Below, piece by piece: positions 17,509-27,505 of a stretch of DNA of 54,131 nt. The stretch is from NCBI GenBank assembly GCA_937890825.1, contig CALADS010000044.1, positions 1 through 54,131 of the forward strand, read 5' to 3'. Under the pieces are notes generated by a model. The model searched no databases. It had not been told where the DNA came from and was given only the letters and a program-made list of their open reading frames with translations. The translations under genes were made by a program, and so were the position numbers. Each line of letters opens with the position of its first letter. Positions within the stretch are counted from its first letter, which is position 1. The stretch is from an uncultured Bacteroides sp. (GTDB lineage Bacteria > Bacteroidota > Bacteroidia > Bacteroidales > Bacteroidaceae).

Positions 17509-20178
17509 ATGACTGGCACAACAAATGATTATCGTCACGTCGGGCTGACCGACGAACAGGTGCGGAAGAGCCGCACAGAGTATGGTGTAAACCTGCTGAC
17601 ACCTCCTAAGCGTCCGTCGCTTTGGAAACTTTATTTGGAAAAGTTCGAAGACCCGGTGGTGCGTGTACTGCTGGTAGCCGCTTTTTTCTCCTTGGTTATT
17701 TCTATCATTGAAAATGAATATGCTGAAACAATCGGTATCATTGCAGCCATTCTGCTGGCCACTGGTATCGGTTTTTTCTTTGAGTATGATGCCAATAAGA
17801 AGTTCGATTTGCTGAATGCAGTCAGCGAAGACACGCTGGTAAAAGTGATGCGCAACGGACACGTGCAGGAGATTCCCCGTAAGGAGGTGGTAGTGGGTGA
17901 CATCGTGTTGCTGGAAACCGGTGAGGAGGTGCCTGCCGATGGAGTATTGCTCGAGGCTGTATCGTTACAGGTCAATGAATCGAACCTCACGGGAGAACCG
18001 GTGGTGAGCAAGACGGTGGTGGAGGCTGATTTCGATGAAGAGGCTACCTATGCTTCGAATCGCGTGCTGCGCGGAACTACGGTGGTAGACGGCCATGCCG
18101 TGATGCAGGTGGAATGGGTAGGAGATGCTACTGAGATAGGGAAGGTGGCCCGGCAAAGTACCGAGCAGTCAGAAGAACAGACCCCGCTGAATATTCAGCT
18201 GACACGCCTGGCTAATCTTATCGGTAAGATTGGTTTTACGGTGGCCGGAGTGGCTTTTGCCGTATTCTTTATCAAAGACGTGATTCTGTTCTATGATTTT
18301 TCTTCGTTTCATACCTTTCGCGACTGGATGCCGGCCATACAGGCCACGCTGCGCTATTTCATGATGGCTGTCACGCTGATAGTGGTAGCGGTGCCCGAAG
18401 GTTTGCCCATGAGTGTGACGCTGAGTCTGGCACTGAATATGCGCCGTATGCTGGCCACCAATAACCTGGTGCGTAAGATGCATGCCTGTGAAACGATGGG
18501 AGCCATTACCGTAATTTGTACCGATAAGACCGGTACACTGACCCAAAACCTGATGCAGGTGCATGAAGCCTGTTTCTATGGTTTGAAGAAACCGGGCAAT
18601 TTGGGCGAAGATGATTTAAGCGGCTTGATAGCCGAGGGCATCAGTGCCAATTCTACGGCGTTTCTTGAAGAAACTCAGCCGGGCGAAAAGCCGAAAGGCG
18701 TGGGAAATCCTACCGAGGTGGCTTTGCTGCTATGGCTGAATGCACAGGGATGTGATTACTTGAAACTGCGTGAAGAGGCACAGGTAGTGGAGCAGTTGAC
18801 TTTCTCTACAGAACGGAAATATATGGCTACCTTGGTGGAATCACCTTTACTGGGCAAGAAAGTGCTTTATGTAAAGGGAGCCCCTGAAATCGTATTGGGC
18901 AAGTGCCGTGAAGTGTGGCTGGACGGGCAGCGGGTGGATGCCGGTGAATACCGTCCGCAGGTAGAAGCGCAGTTGCTGGCTTATCAGAATATGGCTATGC
19001 GTACTTTGGGGTTTGCCTTTAAAGTAGTGGAAGCGCAGGAAGAAATTGATATGAAGCAACTGGACGGCCTTACTTTCCTGGGTGTGGCAGCTATCAGTGA
19101 CCCCATCCGTCCGGATGTGCCGGCTGCCGTGCAAAAGTGTCAGTCGGCAGGTATCGGTATCAAGATTGTAACGGGCGATACACCGGGCACGGCAACGGAA
19201 ATAGCCCGTCAGATAGGATTGTGGAAACCGGAAGATACCGATCGCAACCGGATTACCGGTGTGGAATTTGCTGCCTTGACCGATGAAGAAGCGTTGGAGC
19301 GGGTGATGGACTTGAAAATCATGTCGCGTGCCCGTCCTACCGATAAGCAACGTCTGGTGCAATTACTGCAGCAGAAGGGAGCCGTAGTGGCTGTTACCGG
19401 CGACGGAACCAACGATGCTCCAGCTTTGAATCATGCACAGGTGGGCTTGTCTATGGGTACAGGTACTTCGGTAGCCAAGGAAGCCAGTGATATCACCTTG
19501 CTCGACGATTCGTTCAATAGTATCGGTACGGCAGTGATGTGGGGGCGTTCGCTCTATAAGAATATCCAGCGATTCATTGTTTTTCAGCTTACCATTAACT
19601 TTGTAGCCCTGTTCATCGTGCTGCTGGGTTCGCTGGTAGGTACCGATTTGCCACTGACCGTTACCCAGATGCTGTGGGTCAATCTGATTATGGACACCTT
19701 TGCAGCGTTGGCTTTGGCTTCTATTCCACCTAGTGCCAGCGTGATGCAGGAGAAACCTAGAAAACGTACTGATTTTATTATATCTAAAGCGATGCAGCTT
19801 AACATCTTTGGTGTCGGCTTGTTGTTTGCCGTAGTATTGATGGGTATGCTGATTTATTTTGAAACTGTAGACGGTACCCCTCTGACGGTGCGCGAACTTA
19901 CCATCTTCTTTACCTTCTTTGTGATGCTCCAGTTCTGGAATCTTTTCAATGCGCGTGTTTTTGGAACCACAGATTCGGCTTTCAAAGGGATTACCAAGTC
20001 GTATGGTATGGAACTGATTGTGCTGGCCATCTTAGGCGGACAGTTCCTTATTGTGCAATGGGGAGGAGCCGTGTTCCGTACGGAGCCCTTGGATGCGCTG
20101 ACTTGGTGCTGGATTGTGGGGTCTACATCATTGGTGCTGTGGGTAGGCGAATTGGTTCGCTGGGTGCGTAGAAAATGA
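17509..20178 (+). CDS. Calcium-translocating P-type ATPase (PMCA-type, P2)
   Basis: This 889-residue cation pump has the full P2-type layout: N-terminal cation ATPase domain, actuator domain with LTGEP (near residue 160), transmembrane PEGLP motif (near 296), phosphorylated D339 in DKTGT, and hinge TGDGTNDAP (D632 region). About ten transmembrane helices are expected, with the last six after residue 685. The family exports Ca2+ from the cytoplasm, often by exchange with protons; ion choice is inferred from similarity only. The ATG at 17509 fits the promoter. HAD phosphatase and ribF genes follow closely. Confidence 0.9.
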   Translation: MTGTTNDYRHVGLTDEQVRKSRTEYGVNLLTPPKRPSLWKLYLEKFEDPVVRVLLVAAFFSLVISIIENEYAETIGIIAAILLATGIGFFFEYDANKKFDLLNAVSEDTLVKVMRNGHVQEIPRKEVVVGDIVLLETGEEVPADGVLLEAVSLQVNESNLTGEPVVSKTVVEADFDEEATYASNRVLRGTTVVDGHAVMQVEWVGDATEIGKVARQSTEQSEEQTPLNIQLTRLANLIGKIGFTVAGVAFAVFFIKDVILFYDFSSFHTFRDWMPAIQATLRYFMMAVTLIVVAVPEGLPMSVTLSLALNMRRMLATNNLVRKMHACETMGAITVICTDKTGTLTQNLMQVHEACFYGLKKPGNLGEDDLSGLIAEGISANSTAFLEETQPGEKPKGVGNPTEVALLLWLNAQGCDYLKLREEAQVVEQLTFSTERKYMATLVESPLLGKKVLYVKGAPEIVLGKCREVWLDGQRVDAGEYRPQVEAQLLAYQNMAMRTLGFAFKVVEAQEEIDMKQLDGLTFLGVAAISDPIRPDVPAAVQKCQSAGIGIKIVTGDTPGTATEIARQIGLWKPEDTDRNRITGVEFAALTDEEALERVMDLKIMSRARPTDKQRLVQLLQQKGAVVAVTGDGTNDAPALNHAQVGLSMGTGTSVAKEASDITLLDDSFNSIGTAVMWGRSLYKNIQRFIVFQLTINFVALFIVLLGSLVGTDLPLTVTQMLWVNLIMDTFAALALASIPPSASVMQEKPRKRTDFIISKAMQLNIFGVGLLFAVVLMGMLIYFETVDGTPLTVRELTIFFTFFVMLQFWNLFNARVFGTTDSAFKGITKSYGMELIVLAILGGQFLIVQWGGAVFRTEPLDALTWCWIVGSTSLVLWVGELVRWVRRK

Positions 20179-20213
20179 AACTCGTTATCAATTAATTAAT
20201 TCTAATAGAAGAG

Positions 20214-20834
20214 ATGAGACATAAGTTGGGCATTAAAAACCTGATTATCGATTTTGGTGGTGTACTGATAGATTTGGACCGTGCACGCTGTATTCAGCAT
20301 TTCGAGCAGCTGGGACTGAGTAATGTAGAAGCTATGCTGGATATCTATCATCAGCAGGATTTTTTTCAGAAGTATGAAAAAGGGTTGATTTCTAATGATG
20401 AATTTCGCAACATTATTCGTGAAAAGGCCGGCCGGCCGTTGACTGATGCCGAAATAGATGAGGCATGGAACAGCTTTTTGGTTGAGATACCTGCCTACAA
20501 ATTGGAGTTGCTGTTGAGCTTGCGTAAAGATTATATGGTATATCTGCTAAGCAATACCAATGATATCCATTGGCAGTGGTCGTGTGAACATGCTTTCCGA
20601 TACAAGACATTTCGTGTGGAAGATTATTTTGAACACATTTATCTGTCTTATGAAATGCATATGGCAAAGCCCGATGCAGCCATTTTCCAACGGGTGCTGG
20701 AAGAAACCGGCATTGCTCCTGAAGAAACCTTGTTCATAGATGATTCGGCCGATAATTGCCGCACAGCAGAGGCCCTAGGCATTCATACGTATACCCCGAA
20801 GGTGCATGAAGATTGGAGCCACCTTTTCCGCTAA
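20214..20834 (+). CDS. HAD-IA family phosphatase (YihX-like)
   Basis: This 206-residue HAD hydrolase has the nucleophile D13 in IIDFGGVLIDL. As in the YihX-like group, the second Asp of DxD is replaced (D-F-G-G). Motif II is LLSNTND. The conserved Lys is in HMAKPDAAIF, and the acidic motif is FIDDSADN. It probably removes phosphate from a small sugar phosphate; the substrate is unknown. The gene lies 35 bp after the ATPase stop. Its last 29 bp overlap the start of ribF, suggesting coupled translation. Confidence 0.88.
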   Translation: MRHKLGIKNLIIDFGGVLIDLDRARCIQHFEQLGLSNVEAMLDIYHQQDFFQKYEKGLISNDEFRNIIREKAGRPLTDAEIDEAWNSFLVEIPAYKLELLLSLRKDYMVYLLSNTNDIHWQWSCEHAFRYKTFRVEDYFEHIYLSYEMHMAKPDAAIFQRVLEETGIAPEETLFIDDSADNCRTAEALGIHTYTPKVHEDWSHLFR

Positions 20835-21729
20835 TCGTCCAAGCGTAGCTACTATCGGCTTTTTCGACGGCGTACACCGTGGGCATCAGTATCTTATTGA
20901 GCAGGTGCGTGCGGTGGCGGCTGGTCGTGGGTGGGCATCAGCTGTGGTTACGTTTCCGGTGCATCCTTGTAGAGTGATGCGTCCGGATGTTTGTCCGGCT
21001 TTGCTCAATACTTGCGACGAGAAATTGGCGATGCTCGAAAAGGCTGGAGTGGATCACTGTGTGCTGTTGGAGTTTACACCGCAGTTGGCTGCACTCTCAG
21101 CCTACGAATTTATGAAACTGCTGAACGAACGGTATCAGATTCGGGCATTGGTCATCGGTTACGATCACCGTTTCGGGCACAACCGCAGTGAAGGCTTTGA
21201 CGATTATGTGCGATACGGTGCCCGGTTGGGAATGGAGATATTTCCAGCCAAGGCCTATTATGGCATCGATGAAACAGTTGCTGTCAGTTCGTCGCGAATC
21301 CGAAAACTCCTGCTGTCGGGTCGGGTGGCCGAGGCTCAAGTATGCCTGGGTTATGAATATTTTCTGCAAGGCACTGTGGTAGGCGGTTATCGCGTGGGGC
21401 GTACCCTAGGTTTTCCTACGGCCAATCTGCAAGTTACTTGTCCCGATAAACTCGTTCCTGCCGATGGTGTGTATGCCGTACGGGTGCATCTGAATGATAC
21501 CTGCTATGGTGGTATGCTTAGTATTGGTTTGCGTCCTACGTTGGATAATGGCACTCATCGCAGTATCGAAGTCCACATTTTCGATTTCCATCAAGACATC
21601 TATCAACATCCTCTTCGTCTCTCTTTTGTGCGTCGCACCCGCGATGAAAAGAAGTTCAACTCCCTGGAAGAACTGATCACACAGTTGCATCGTGACGAAA
21701 CTGAAATCCGGCAGATACTGGGTTGCTGA
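20806..21729 (+). CDS. ribF: RibF, bifunctional riboflavin kinase/FAD synthetase
   Basis: The 307-residue enzyme makes FMN from riboflavin and then FAD. The N-terminal FAD synthetase domain has the nucleotidyltransferase signature GFFDGVHRGH (HxGH type, about residues 18-27). The C-terminal flavokinase domain begins near 185, with GYRVGRTLGFPTANL. The ATG at 20806 lies inside the HAD gene (29-bp overlap). It is the only start giving a normal N-terminus before the HxGH motif. Confidence 0.94.
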   Translation: MKIGATFSANRPSVATIGFFDGVHRGHQYLIEQVRAVAAGRGWASAVVTFPVHPCRVMRPDVCPALLNTCDEKLAMLEKAGVDHCVLLEFTPQLAALSAYEFMKLLNERYQIRALVIGYDHRFGHNRSEGFDDYVRYGARLGMEIFPAKAYYGIDETVAVSSSRIRKLLLSGRVAEAQVCLGYEYFLQGTVVGGYRVGRTLGFPTANLQVTCPDKLVPADGVYAVRVHLNDTCYGGMLSIGLRPTLDNGTHRSIEVHIFDFHQDIYQHPLRLSFVRRTRDEKKFNSLEELITQLHRDETEIRQILGC

Positions 21730-21871
21730 TATAGGAAGAATCCAGTCTTTGTATTGTCGAACCGCCGCTTTCGGTCTGCATACATCTGTCGGGGCGGAAA
21801 TACCTTTTACCTGATTCAAAGAGAGGCGTAATTAAATTGACAGCGATACTATTCTTTTTGACACATATTTG

Positions 21872-21931
21872 CGTACAAAAGCATGGAAAATCACTCTATG
21901 AGTGAAATTATCCATGCTTTTGTACGATTTT
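21872..21931 (+). terminator. Long two-part hairpin, probable ribF terminator
   Basis: CGTACAAAAGCATGGA (21872-21887) pairs perfectly over 16 bp with 21911-21926. Inside it is a second stem TCACTC/GAGTGA with loop TAT. ATTTTCC follows, so the T tract is weak. It lies in the 272-bp gap between ribF and the SusC gene. No other clear signal is seen there except AT-rich DNA before the SusC start; no good TAnnTTTG box was found. Confidence 0.55.
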
Positions 21932-22001
21932 CCATTAAAACAGTCAAAGTTTCAACTTACATTTGAACATTAGAAATTTTGTTTAATTAAATTTTGTAAG
22001 T

Positions 22002-25000
22002 ATGAAAAACAGAGAAATGTCTCATTGGTTAAGTTGCTTGGACTGTTTCCAACGCTTGTTCTTCATTGCCTTGTTTTCAGTTTTGGCTGTTGCAGTCAGT
22101 GCTCAAAGCAAGACTATAAAAGGTACGGTGCTTGATAAATCAGGTGAAACCGTTATTGGAGCCAGTGTCTTGGTAAAAGGCACTACGAATGGTACCATTA
22201 CAGATATTGATGGTAACTTTACTCTATTAAATGTATCCGCAGATGCATCTATTGAAATCAGTTTTGTAGGTTATAAGACTTTGGTAATTCCTGTTAACGG
22301 GCAGTCTGTTATCAAGGCCACTTTGGTAGAAGATACCGAAATGCTCGATGAAGTGGTGGTAGTAGGTTATGGTATACAGAAGAAAAGTGATGTTACAGGA
22401 GCCATGGCTCGTGTAGGCGAGAAAGAATTGAAAGCTATGCCAGTGAAGAATGCTTTAGAAGGTATGCAAGGTAAAACGGCAGGTGTGGATATTACTTCCA
22501 GCCAGCGTCCGGGTGAAGTAGGAGATATCAATATTCGCGGTGTGCGCTCTATCAATGCAGAGCAAAAGCCTTTGTACGTAGTAGATGGTATGATTATTCA
22601 GAACGGTGGTATCGAAAATATCAATCCGTCGGATATTGAATCTATTGATATTTTGAAAGATGCTTCAGCTACGGCTATCTACGGTTCGAGAGGTGCTAAT
22701 GGTGTGATTTTAGTTACAACCAAAAAAGGTAAGGAGGGAAAGGTTACTTTGAATTATTCGGGTACAGTAAGCATCGAAACGCTGCATGATGTTACAGAGA
22801 TGATGAGTGCTGCTGAATGGTTGGATTATGCACGTTTGGCTAAATACAACATGAATTCTTATCCTTCGATTACTCCCGATTATGAAGCCGATAAGATGGC
22901 TTTTGGAAGCGTTGCGGCTTCTTGGGCCAATATTGAAAAGGCATGGAGCGATGGCAAGTACGATCCTTCTAAAGTAGGTTCCTATGATTGGGCATCGCAC
23001 GGTAAGCAAACCGGCATAACACACGAACATACGTTGAGTGCATCCGGAGGTTCTGAAAAGTTTCAGGGTTATGGTTCTTTCGGTTATCTCAGTCAGAAAG
23101 GTACTCAGCCTGGACAGTCTTATGAACGCTTCACGCTGAAAACTTCGTTTGATGCTACTCCGTTGCCCTACTTTAAGATGGGAACCTCTGTCAATGCTTC
23201 TTATTCAGATCAGGATTATGGCTATAATTTCTCTAAATCAGTAACAGGTGCCGGCGATTTATATAATGCATTGAGAAGCATGTTGCCCTGGACTGTTCCT
23301 TATGATGATAACGGTGATTATATTCGTAATCCGAACGGTGATGTAAATATCATCAATCCTATCCGTGAGTTGGATTATAACACCAATCAGCGTCGTACAT
23401 TCCGTGCCAATGCCAGCATGTATGCTCAGGTGGATTTTGGTAAAATATGGAAACCGCTGGAAGGGTTGTCTTATAGAATACAGTTTGGACCTGAGTTCCA
23501 GTATTATACATTGGGTATTGCTAATGCAGCAGAAGGTATCAATGGTGACGGTAATAATGGAGCGCAATATAAGAACGAGCAAAAACGCTCTTGGACATTG
23601 GATAACTTAATTTACTATAACAAGCGTTTTGCCGAAAAGCATAATGTAGGTCTTACTTTGATGCAGTCTGCCTCTGCATATCATTATGAAATGGGTGACA
23701 TGCGTGCTACCAATGTGGCCTCTGCAGATGAATTGTGGTACAACATGGGTACGGCCGGTACGTTGAACTCGTTTGGTACAGGGCTTACAGAAACTCAGAT
23801 GGCTTCTTATATGATTCGTGTAAACTATGGTTTTATGGATAAATATTTGTTGACTGCTTCTATGCGTTGGGATGGTGCTTCACAGTTGGCTCCGGGTCAT
23901 AAGTGGGCTAGCTTTCCGTCAGCGGCTTTAGCTTGGCGTATCGATCAGGAAGATTTCATGAAGGATTTAAGTTGGCTTAGCCAGTTGAAACTTCGTGTAG
24001 GTTTTGGTGTGACCGGTAATGCGGCCATTGCAGCCTATGCCACGAAAGGTGCGATTACTGGTTTGTATTACAATTGGGGACAGACCGATTCTTCTTTAGG
24101 CTATGTACCTTCTGATCCTTCTGCCAAGAATCCTGCCAAGATGGCCAATGCCGATTTAGGTTGGGAACGTACTACTCAGTATAATTTAGGTATCGACTAT
24201 GGCTTTTTCAACAATCGCTTGAGTGGTAGTATTGATGCTTATAAGACTAAAACAGATGATTTGCTATTGGCTATGTCTATCCCTTCACTTACTGGATATA
24301 CTTCTACGTTTGCCAATGTAGGAAAGACATCTGGTTGGGGTATAGATTTGCAAGTGAATGCGGTGCCTATTCAAGTAAAGGATTTCACTTGGAACACTAC
24401 TTTGACTTGGTCTATGGATAGAAGTCAGATTGATGAATTGTCTAACGGCCGTACAGAAGATGTTAACAACCGTTGGTTTGTAGGCGAAGAAATCGGTGTG
24501 TATTATGATTATGTATATGATGGCATCTGGAAGACTTCAGAAGCTGAAGAAGCAGCTAAGTATGGTCGTAAGCCGGGACAGATTAAAGTGAAAGACTTGG
24601 ATAAGAGTGGTGACATTGATGCTTCGAACGATCGTCAGATTGTAGGTTATGTGCGTCCACGTTGGACTGGAGGTTGGAACAATACGTTCACTTATAAAAA
24701 CTTTGAATTATCATGTTTCATTTTGTCTCGTTGGGGATTTGATGTACCGCAAGGAGCTTTGACGCTGGATGGTCGGTATATGCAGCGTAAAGTAGACTAC
24801 TTTATAGCTGGTACCAATGAAGATGCCCCATATTATGCGCCGGGTTCTAATGGTGAGGCTGCTGATACATATAGCTCTTCTATGAATTATCAAGATGGCT
24901 CGTTTATCAAGGTACGTAACATCTCTTTAGGATATAATTTCACTCCCCAACAACTGAAGAAGGTGGGTATAGGCAGTTTGAAATTGTATGTACAAGCTAT

Positions 25001-25133
25001 GAACCCTTTCACTATTTATAAAGCTTGTGATTGGTTGGATACAGACTTGATGAACTATGACAACAACAAGCGTACATTTGGTGCACCTACTACGTTGAAG
25101 AGTTTTGTGTTTGGTATCAATATCGGATTTTAA
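22002..25133 (+). CDS. SusC/RagA family TonB-linked outer-membrane transporter
   Basis: This 1043-residue protein imports oligosaccharides across the outer membrane with TonB energy. It has a signal peptide (cut near A34), a carboxypeptidase-regulatory-like domain (about 36-110), the SusC signature and TonB-box-like stretch EMLDEVVVVGYG (113-124), a plug (about 128-240) and a large beta-barrel ending in the aromatic terminus NIGF. It heads the PUL and pairs with the SusD gene 25 bp downstream. The enzymes that follow suggest rhamnogalacturonan fragments as cargo. No N-terminal signalling extension for an anti-sigma partner is present. Confidence 0.95.
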   Translation: MKNREMSHWLSCLDCFQRLFFIALFSVLAVAVSAQSKTIKGTVLDKSGETVIGASVLVKGTTNGTITDIDGNFTLLNVSADASIEISFVGYKTLVIPVNGQSVIKATLVEDTEMLDEVVVVGYGIQKKSDVTGAMARVGEKELKAMPVKNALEGMQGKTAGVDITSSQRPGEVGDINIRGVRSINAEQKPLYVVDGMIIQNGGIENINPSDIESIDILKDASATAIYGSRGANGVILVTTKKGKEGKVTLNYSGTVSIETLHDVTEMMSAAEWLDYARLAKYNMNSYPSITPDYEADKMAFGSVAASWANIEKAWSDGKYDPSKVGSYDWASHGKQTGITHEHTLSASGGSEKFQGYGSFGYLSQKGTQPGQSYERFTLKTSFDATPLPYFKMGTSVNASYSDQDYGYNFSKSVTGAGDLYNALRSMLPWTVPYDDNGDYIRNPNGDVNIINPIRELDYNTNQRRTFRANASMYAQVDFGKIWKPLEGLSYRIQFGPEFQYYTLGIANAAEGINGDGNNGAQYKNEQKRSWTLDNLIYYNKRFAEKHNVGLTLMQSASAYHYEMGDMRATNVASADELWYNMGTAGTLNSFGTGLTETQMASYMIRVNYGFMDKYLLTASMRWDGASQLAPGHKWASFPSAALAWRIDQEDFMKDLSWLSQLKLRVGFGVTGNAAIAAYATKGAITGLYYNWGQTDSSLGYVPSDPSAKNPAKMANADLGWERTTQYNLGIDYGFFNNRLSGSIDAYKTKTDDLLLAMSIPSLTGYTSTFANVGKTSGWGIDLQVNAVPIQVKDFTWNTTLTWSMDRSQIDELSNGRTEDVNNRWFVGEEIGVYYDYVYDGIWKTSEAEEAAKYGRKPGQIKVKDLDKSGDIDASNDRQIVGYVRPRWTGGWNNTFTYKNFELSCFILSRWGFDVPQGALTLDGRYMQRKVDYFIAGTNEDAPYYAPGSNGEAADTYSSSMNYQDGSFIKVRNISLGYNFTPQQLKKVGIGSLKLYVQAMNPFTIYKACDWLDTDLMNYDNNKRTFGAPTTLKSFVFGINIGF

Positions 25134-25158
25134 TGAATAATATAACGGAATATATAGT

Positions 25159-27246
25159 ATGAAATTACATAGATTTTTATTTGTAGCAGCATTTGTGGGG
25201 GCAGTTGGTGGCTCTATGACTTCTTGTAGCGAGTCTTTTTTGGATGAAAAATTGATTACGCAGCATAGTACCGATTATTTTATGACGCAGGAGGGCTTGG
25301 ATGATTTGGTAACGGGTGCTTATCAGAAACTGAAATTCAAATTCAATTATGTATGGGCTATCCAGTGTCATAACATGGGTGTAGATGAATTTACAGATGC
25401 CAACAACGTGATGCCGGCTTGGAATCATTATAGCCAGGACTTGAATTCTGGAGAGACGGGTGCCAATCAGTCGATGTGGGATAACTATTATGGTTTGGTG
25501 GAACCTGCCAATCTGTTGATTGCCAATATTCCCCAATATTATAACCAGAGCAGTGCTACTTATAAAACCCGTTTAGGAGAAGCCTACTTCTTAAGAGCCT
25601 ATGCATATTTTGAATTGGTGAAGCATTTCGGTGGGGTACCTTTGAAGCTGGCTCCTTCGAATAGTGTGCAGACGTATTTTGTGCGTGCCAGTGAAGAGCA
25701 GATTTATGGGCAGATAATAGCAGATTTTGAGGAAGCATACAGGCTGCTTCCCGAAAAGGGAGAGGCGGTAGGACGAATCACCCGGTCGGCTGCGGCGCAT
25801 TTTCTGGCAAAGGCGCACCTGTTCCGTGCATCAGAATTGTATAGCAGTTGGAATGCTCAGTATGTAAATGCAGATTTGGATGCTGTGATTCAGTATGGGC
25901 AGGAAGTGGTAGCTGCCCATCCGTTGTGCGAGAATTATAGTGAACTGTGGAACTATCAGCAGCCTAACGGTGCCAATGAAAAGGTGAGCGAAGTGATTCT
26001 GGCAGCTCAGTTCTCTAACGATGAATCTACTTGGGGACGTTATGGTAATCAGATGCATCTGTATTATCCTTCTGTATATCAGGATATGGCAGGTACCAAA
26101 CGTGATATATCCGGTGGTAGAGAGTTTTCTTATGTCAGTGCTACAGAATACACTATGCAGGTGTTCGACCGTGTGAATGACTCTCGTTTCTGGAAATCAT
26201 TCATCACTTGTTATGGAGCCAACGATACGAAAGGGGCACCTACCTGGACTCAGGAAGATATTGATAGCGGAAAAGCTCCCCAAGGGGTAAAGGCTGGTGA
26301 CAAGCGTTTTGTGGCTGGCGAAACAGGTATCAAGTATATCGTGAATGAACCGGGAGATGAGCGCTATGAAAATTACAATACCGGTGCAGCCGATGTGAAA
26401 GTAACCAAAAACGGTGTTATCTGCCATCCTCACACCTTTGTGCGCTATTTCAAAGGTGAGGCCAAGAATTGGAACTTGGATTCGCATTCCGGTAACTATT
26501 ACAATATCATTCCTCACAAGCGTTCGGTGGCTTTATCTAAATTCCGTGATGGTTATCGGGTGGCTATTGCCTCTCAGTTTGGCACGCGTGATGCTATCAT
26601 TGCTCGTTCGGCAGACGATGTGTTGATGATTGCCGAAGCTTATATCCGTAAGGGGGAATCTCATTATGATGATGCCTTGGTATGGATTAACAAACTGCGC
26701 AATCGTGCCGGTTATGCCGATGGTGAAGACCGCAGTGTCAATGTGGATGGTGGTCAGGCTTATAAGAACAATCCTGCTTGTTCGGGTAAGGGGGGCGGTT
26801 TTTCTGCCGATGGTGCCATCTATTCAGAATACAACACCTATTATGAATCCAATAATATGGAAGGTCAAGAAACGACAGCTTCTACCAAGGCTGACATGAA
26901 ATTGAATAGTGTAAACGATGTATATAATTCTGATGTAGATATGCCGATTTATCAGGAATTGAATTGTAGCAGTAATGCAGACAAGATGATGTGTTTCTTG
27001 CTGAATGAACGTACTCGTGAACTCTGTGGAGAATTGTTGCGTTGGGAAGATTTGGCACGTACCAAGACATTGGATGCCCGCTGGCATAAGTTCAATGACG
27101 GAGTGGCCCGAGGAATAGGAGAATTTGATGCAGCCAAGCACTATTACCGTCCTATTCCGCAGTCGTTCCTAGATGGAATTACTAATGAGAGCGGTTCTGC
27201 TTTGAGTGGCGATGAAAAGAAAGCCATGCAGAATCCGGGATATTAA
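25159..27246 (+). CDS. SusD/RagB family surface glycan-binding lipoprotein
   Basis: This 695-residue protein is lipidated at C23 (SMTSC) and sits as a lid on the SusC barrel. The N-terminal region after the lipobox (SFLDEKLITQHSTDYF) and the TPR-like segments (LGEAYFLRAYAYFELVKHFG, about 140-160) are typical of SusD. The C-terminal RagB/SusD part has NERTRELCGELLRWEDLARTK-type sequence. It is longer than the common 500-600 residues, with an insert around 470-580. It follows the SusC gene by 25 bp and is followed by a terminator. Confidence 0.93.
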   Translation: MKLHRFLFVAAFVGAVGGSMTSCSESFLDEKLITQHSTDYFMTQEGLDDLVTGAYQKLKFKFNYVWAIQCHNMGVDEFTDANNVMPAWNHYSQDLNSGETGANQSMWDNYYGLVEPANLLIANIPQYYNQSSATYKTRLGEAYFLRAYAYFELVKHFGGVPLKLAPSNSVQTYFVRASEEQIYGQIIADFEEAYRLLPEKGEAVGRITRSAAAHFLAKAHLFRASELYSSWNAQYVNADLDAVIQYGQEVVAAHPLCENYSELWNYQQPNGANEKVSEVILAAQFSNDESTWGRYGNQMHLYYPSVYQDMAGTKRDISGGREFSYVSATEYTMQVFDRVNDSRFWKSFITCYGANDTKGAPTWTQEDIDSGKAPQGVKAGDKRFVAGETGIKYIVNEPGDERYENYNTGAADVKVTKNGVICHPHTFVRYFKGEAKNWNLDSHSGNYYNIIPHKRSVALSKFRDGYRVAIASQFGTRDAIIARSADDVLMIAEAYIRKGESHYDDALVWINKLRNRAGYADGEDRSVNVDGGQAYKNNPACSGKGGGFSADGAIYSEYNTYYESNNMEGQETTASTKADMKLNSVNDVYNSDVDMPIYQELNCSSNADKMMCFLLNERTRELCGELLRWEDLARTKTLDARWHKFNDGVARGIGEFDAAKHYYRPIPQSFLDGITNESGSALSGDEKKAMQNPGY

Positions 27247-27267
27247 TAACGATTGATTAAGGTTAGA

Positions 27268-27314
27268 GGAGAGGGTGTGTCACTTCAATAAAGTGTACAC
27301 CCTCTCTCTTTTAT
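27268..27314 (+). terminator. Terminator after the SusD gene
   Basis: AGAGGGTGT and AAGTG/CACTT parts form a long stem closing around CAATA, followed by CTCTTTTATT. It splits the PUL into a transporter unit and an enzyme unit; partial read-through is common in such loci. Confidence 0.75.
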
Positions 27315-27364
27315 TGTTTATGTTAGGGGTGTTTGCTATGCTTATGGCTATATCGACATGCATT

Positions 27365-27380
27365 TGTGAACAATTTCACA
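27365..27380. promoter_or_regulatory. CRP-type palindrome TGTGA-N6-TCACA
   Basis: TGTGA ACAATT TCACA is a perfect match to the half-sites and spacing of the classic CRP consensus. Its centre is about 50-58 bp before the -7 box at 27423. Bacteroides carry CRP/FNR-like regulators, including the global carbohydrate regulator Cur, but whether one of them binds here is inference. Confidence 0.4.
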
Positions 27381-27422
27381 TGCAAATGAACGCTATTCTA
27401 TTTATAGTTGTTCCTTACTGTT

Positions 27423-27430
27423 TACTTTTG
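27423..27430 (+). promoter_or_regulatory. -7 box TACTTTTG for the GH115-rhaM enzyme operon
   Basis: TACTTTTG fits TAnnTTTG, 76 bp before the GH115 start. No TTG is found at the -33 distance, which would fit a promoter that needs an activator. Confidence 0.5.
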
Positions 27431-27505
27431 TAGCTGAATAATCTATGCCAAGTATGGCTAGTATAAAACCTTTTTTATAATCTGCGTAAGTAAGTCAAAT
27501 GTAGT

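Noticed and set aside
20214..20834. HAD protein lacking the second Asp of DxD, as an inactive enzyme
   Set aside because: D-x-G-[GN] is normal in the YihX-like HAD-IA group, which is active.
21872..21926. Invertible promoter flanked by inverted repeats, as in phase-variable Bacteroides loci
   Set aside because: The spacer is only 23 bp, itself mostly a hairpin, with no room for a promoter and no invertase gene nearby.
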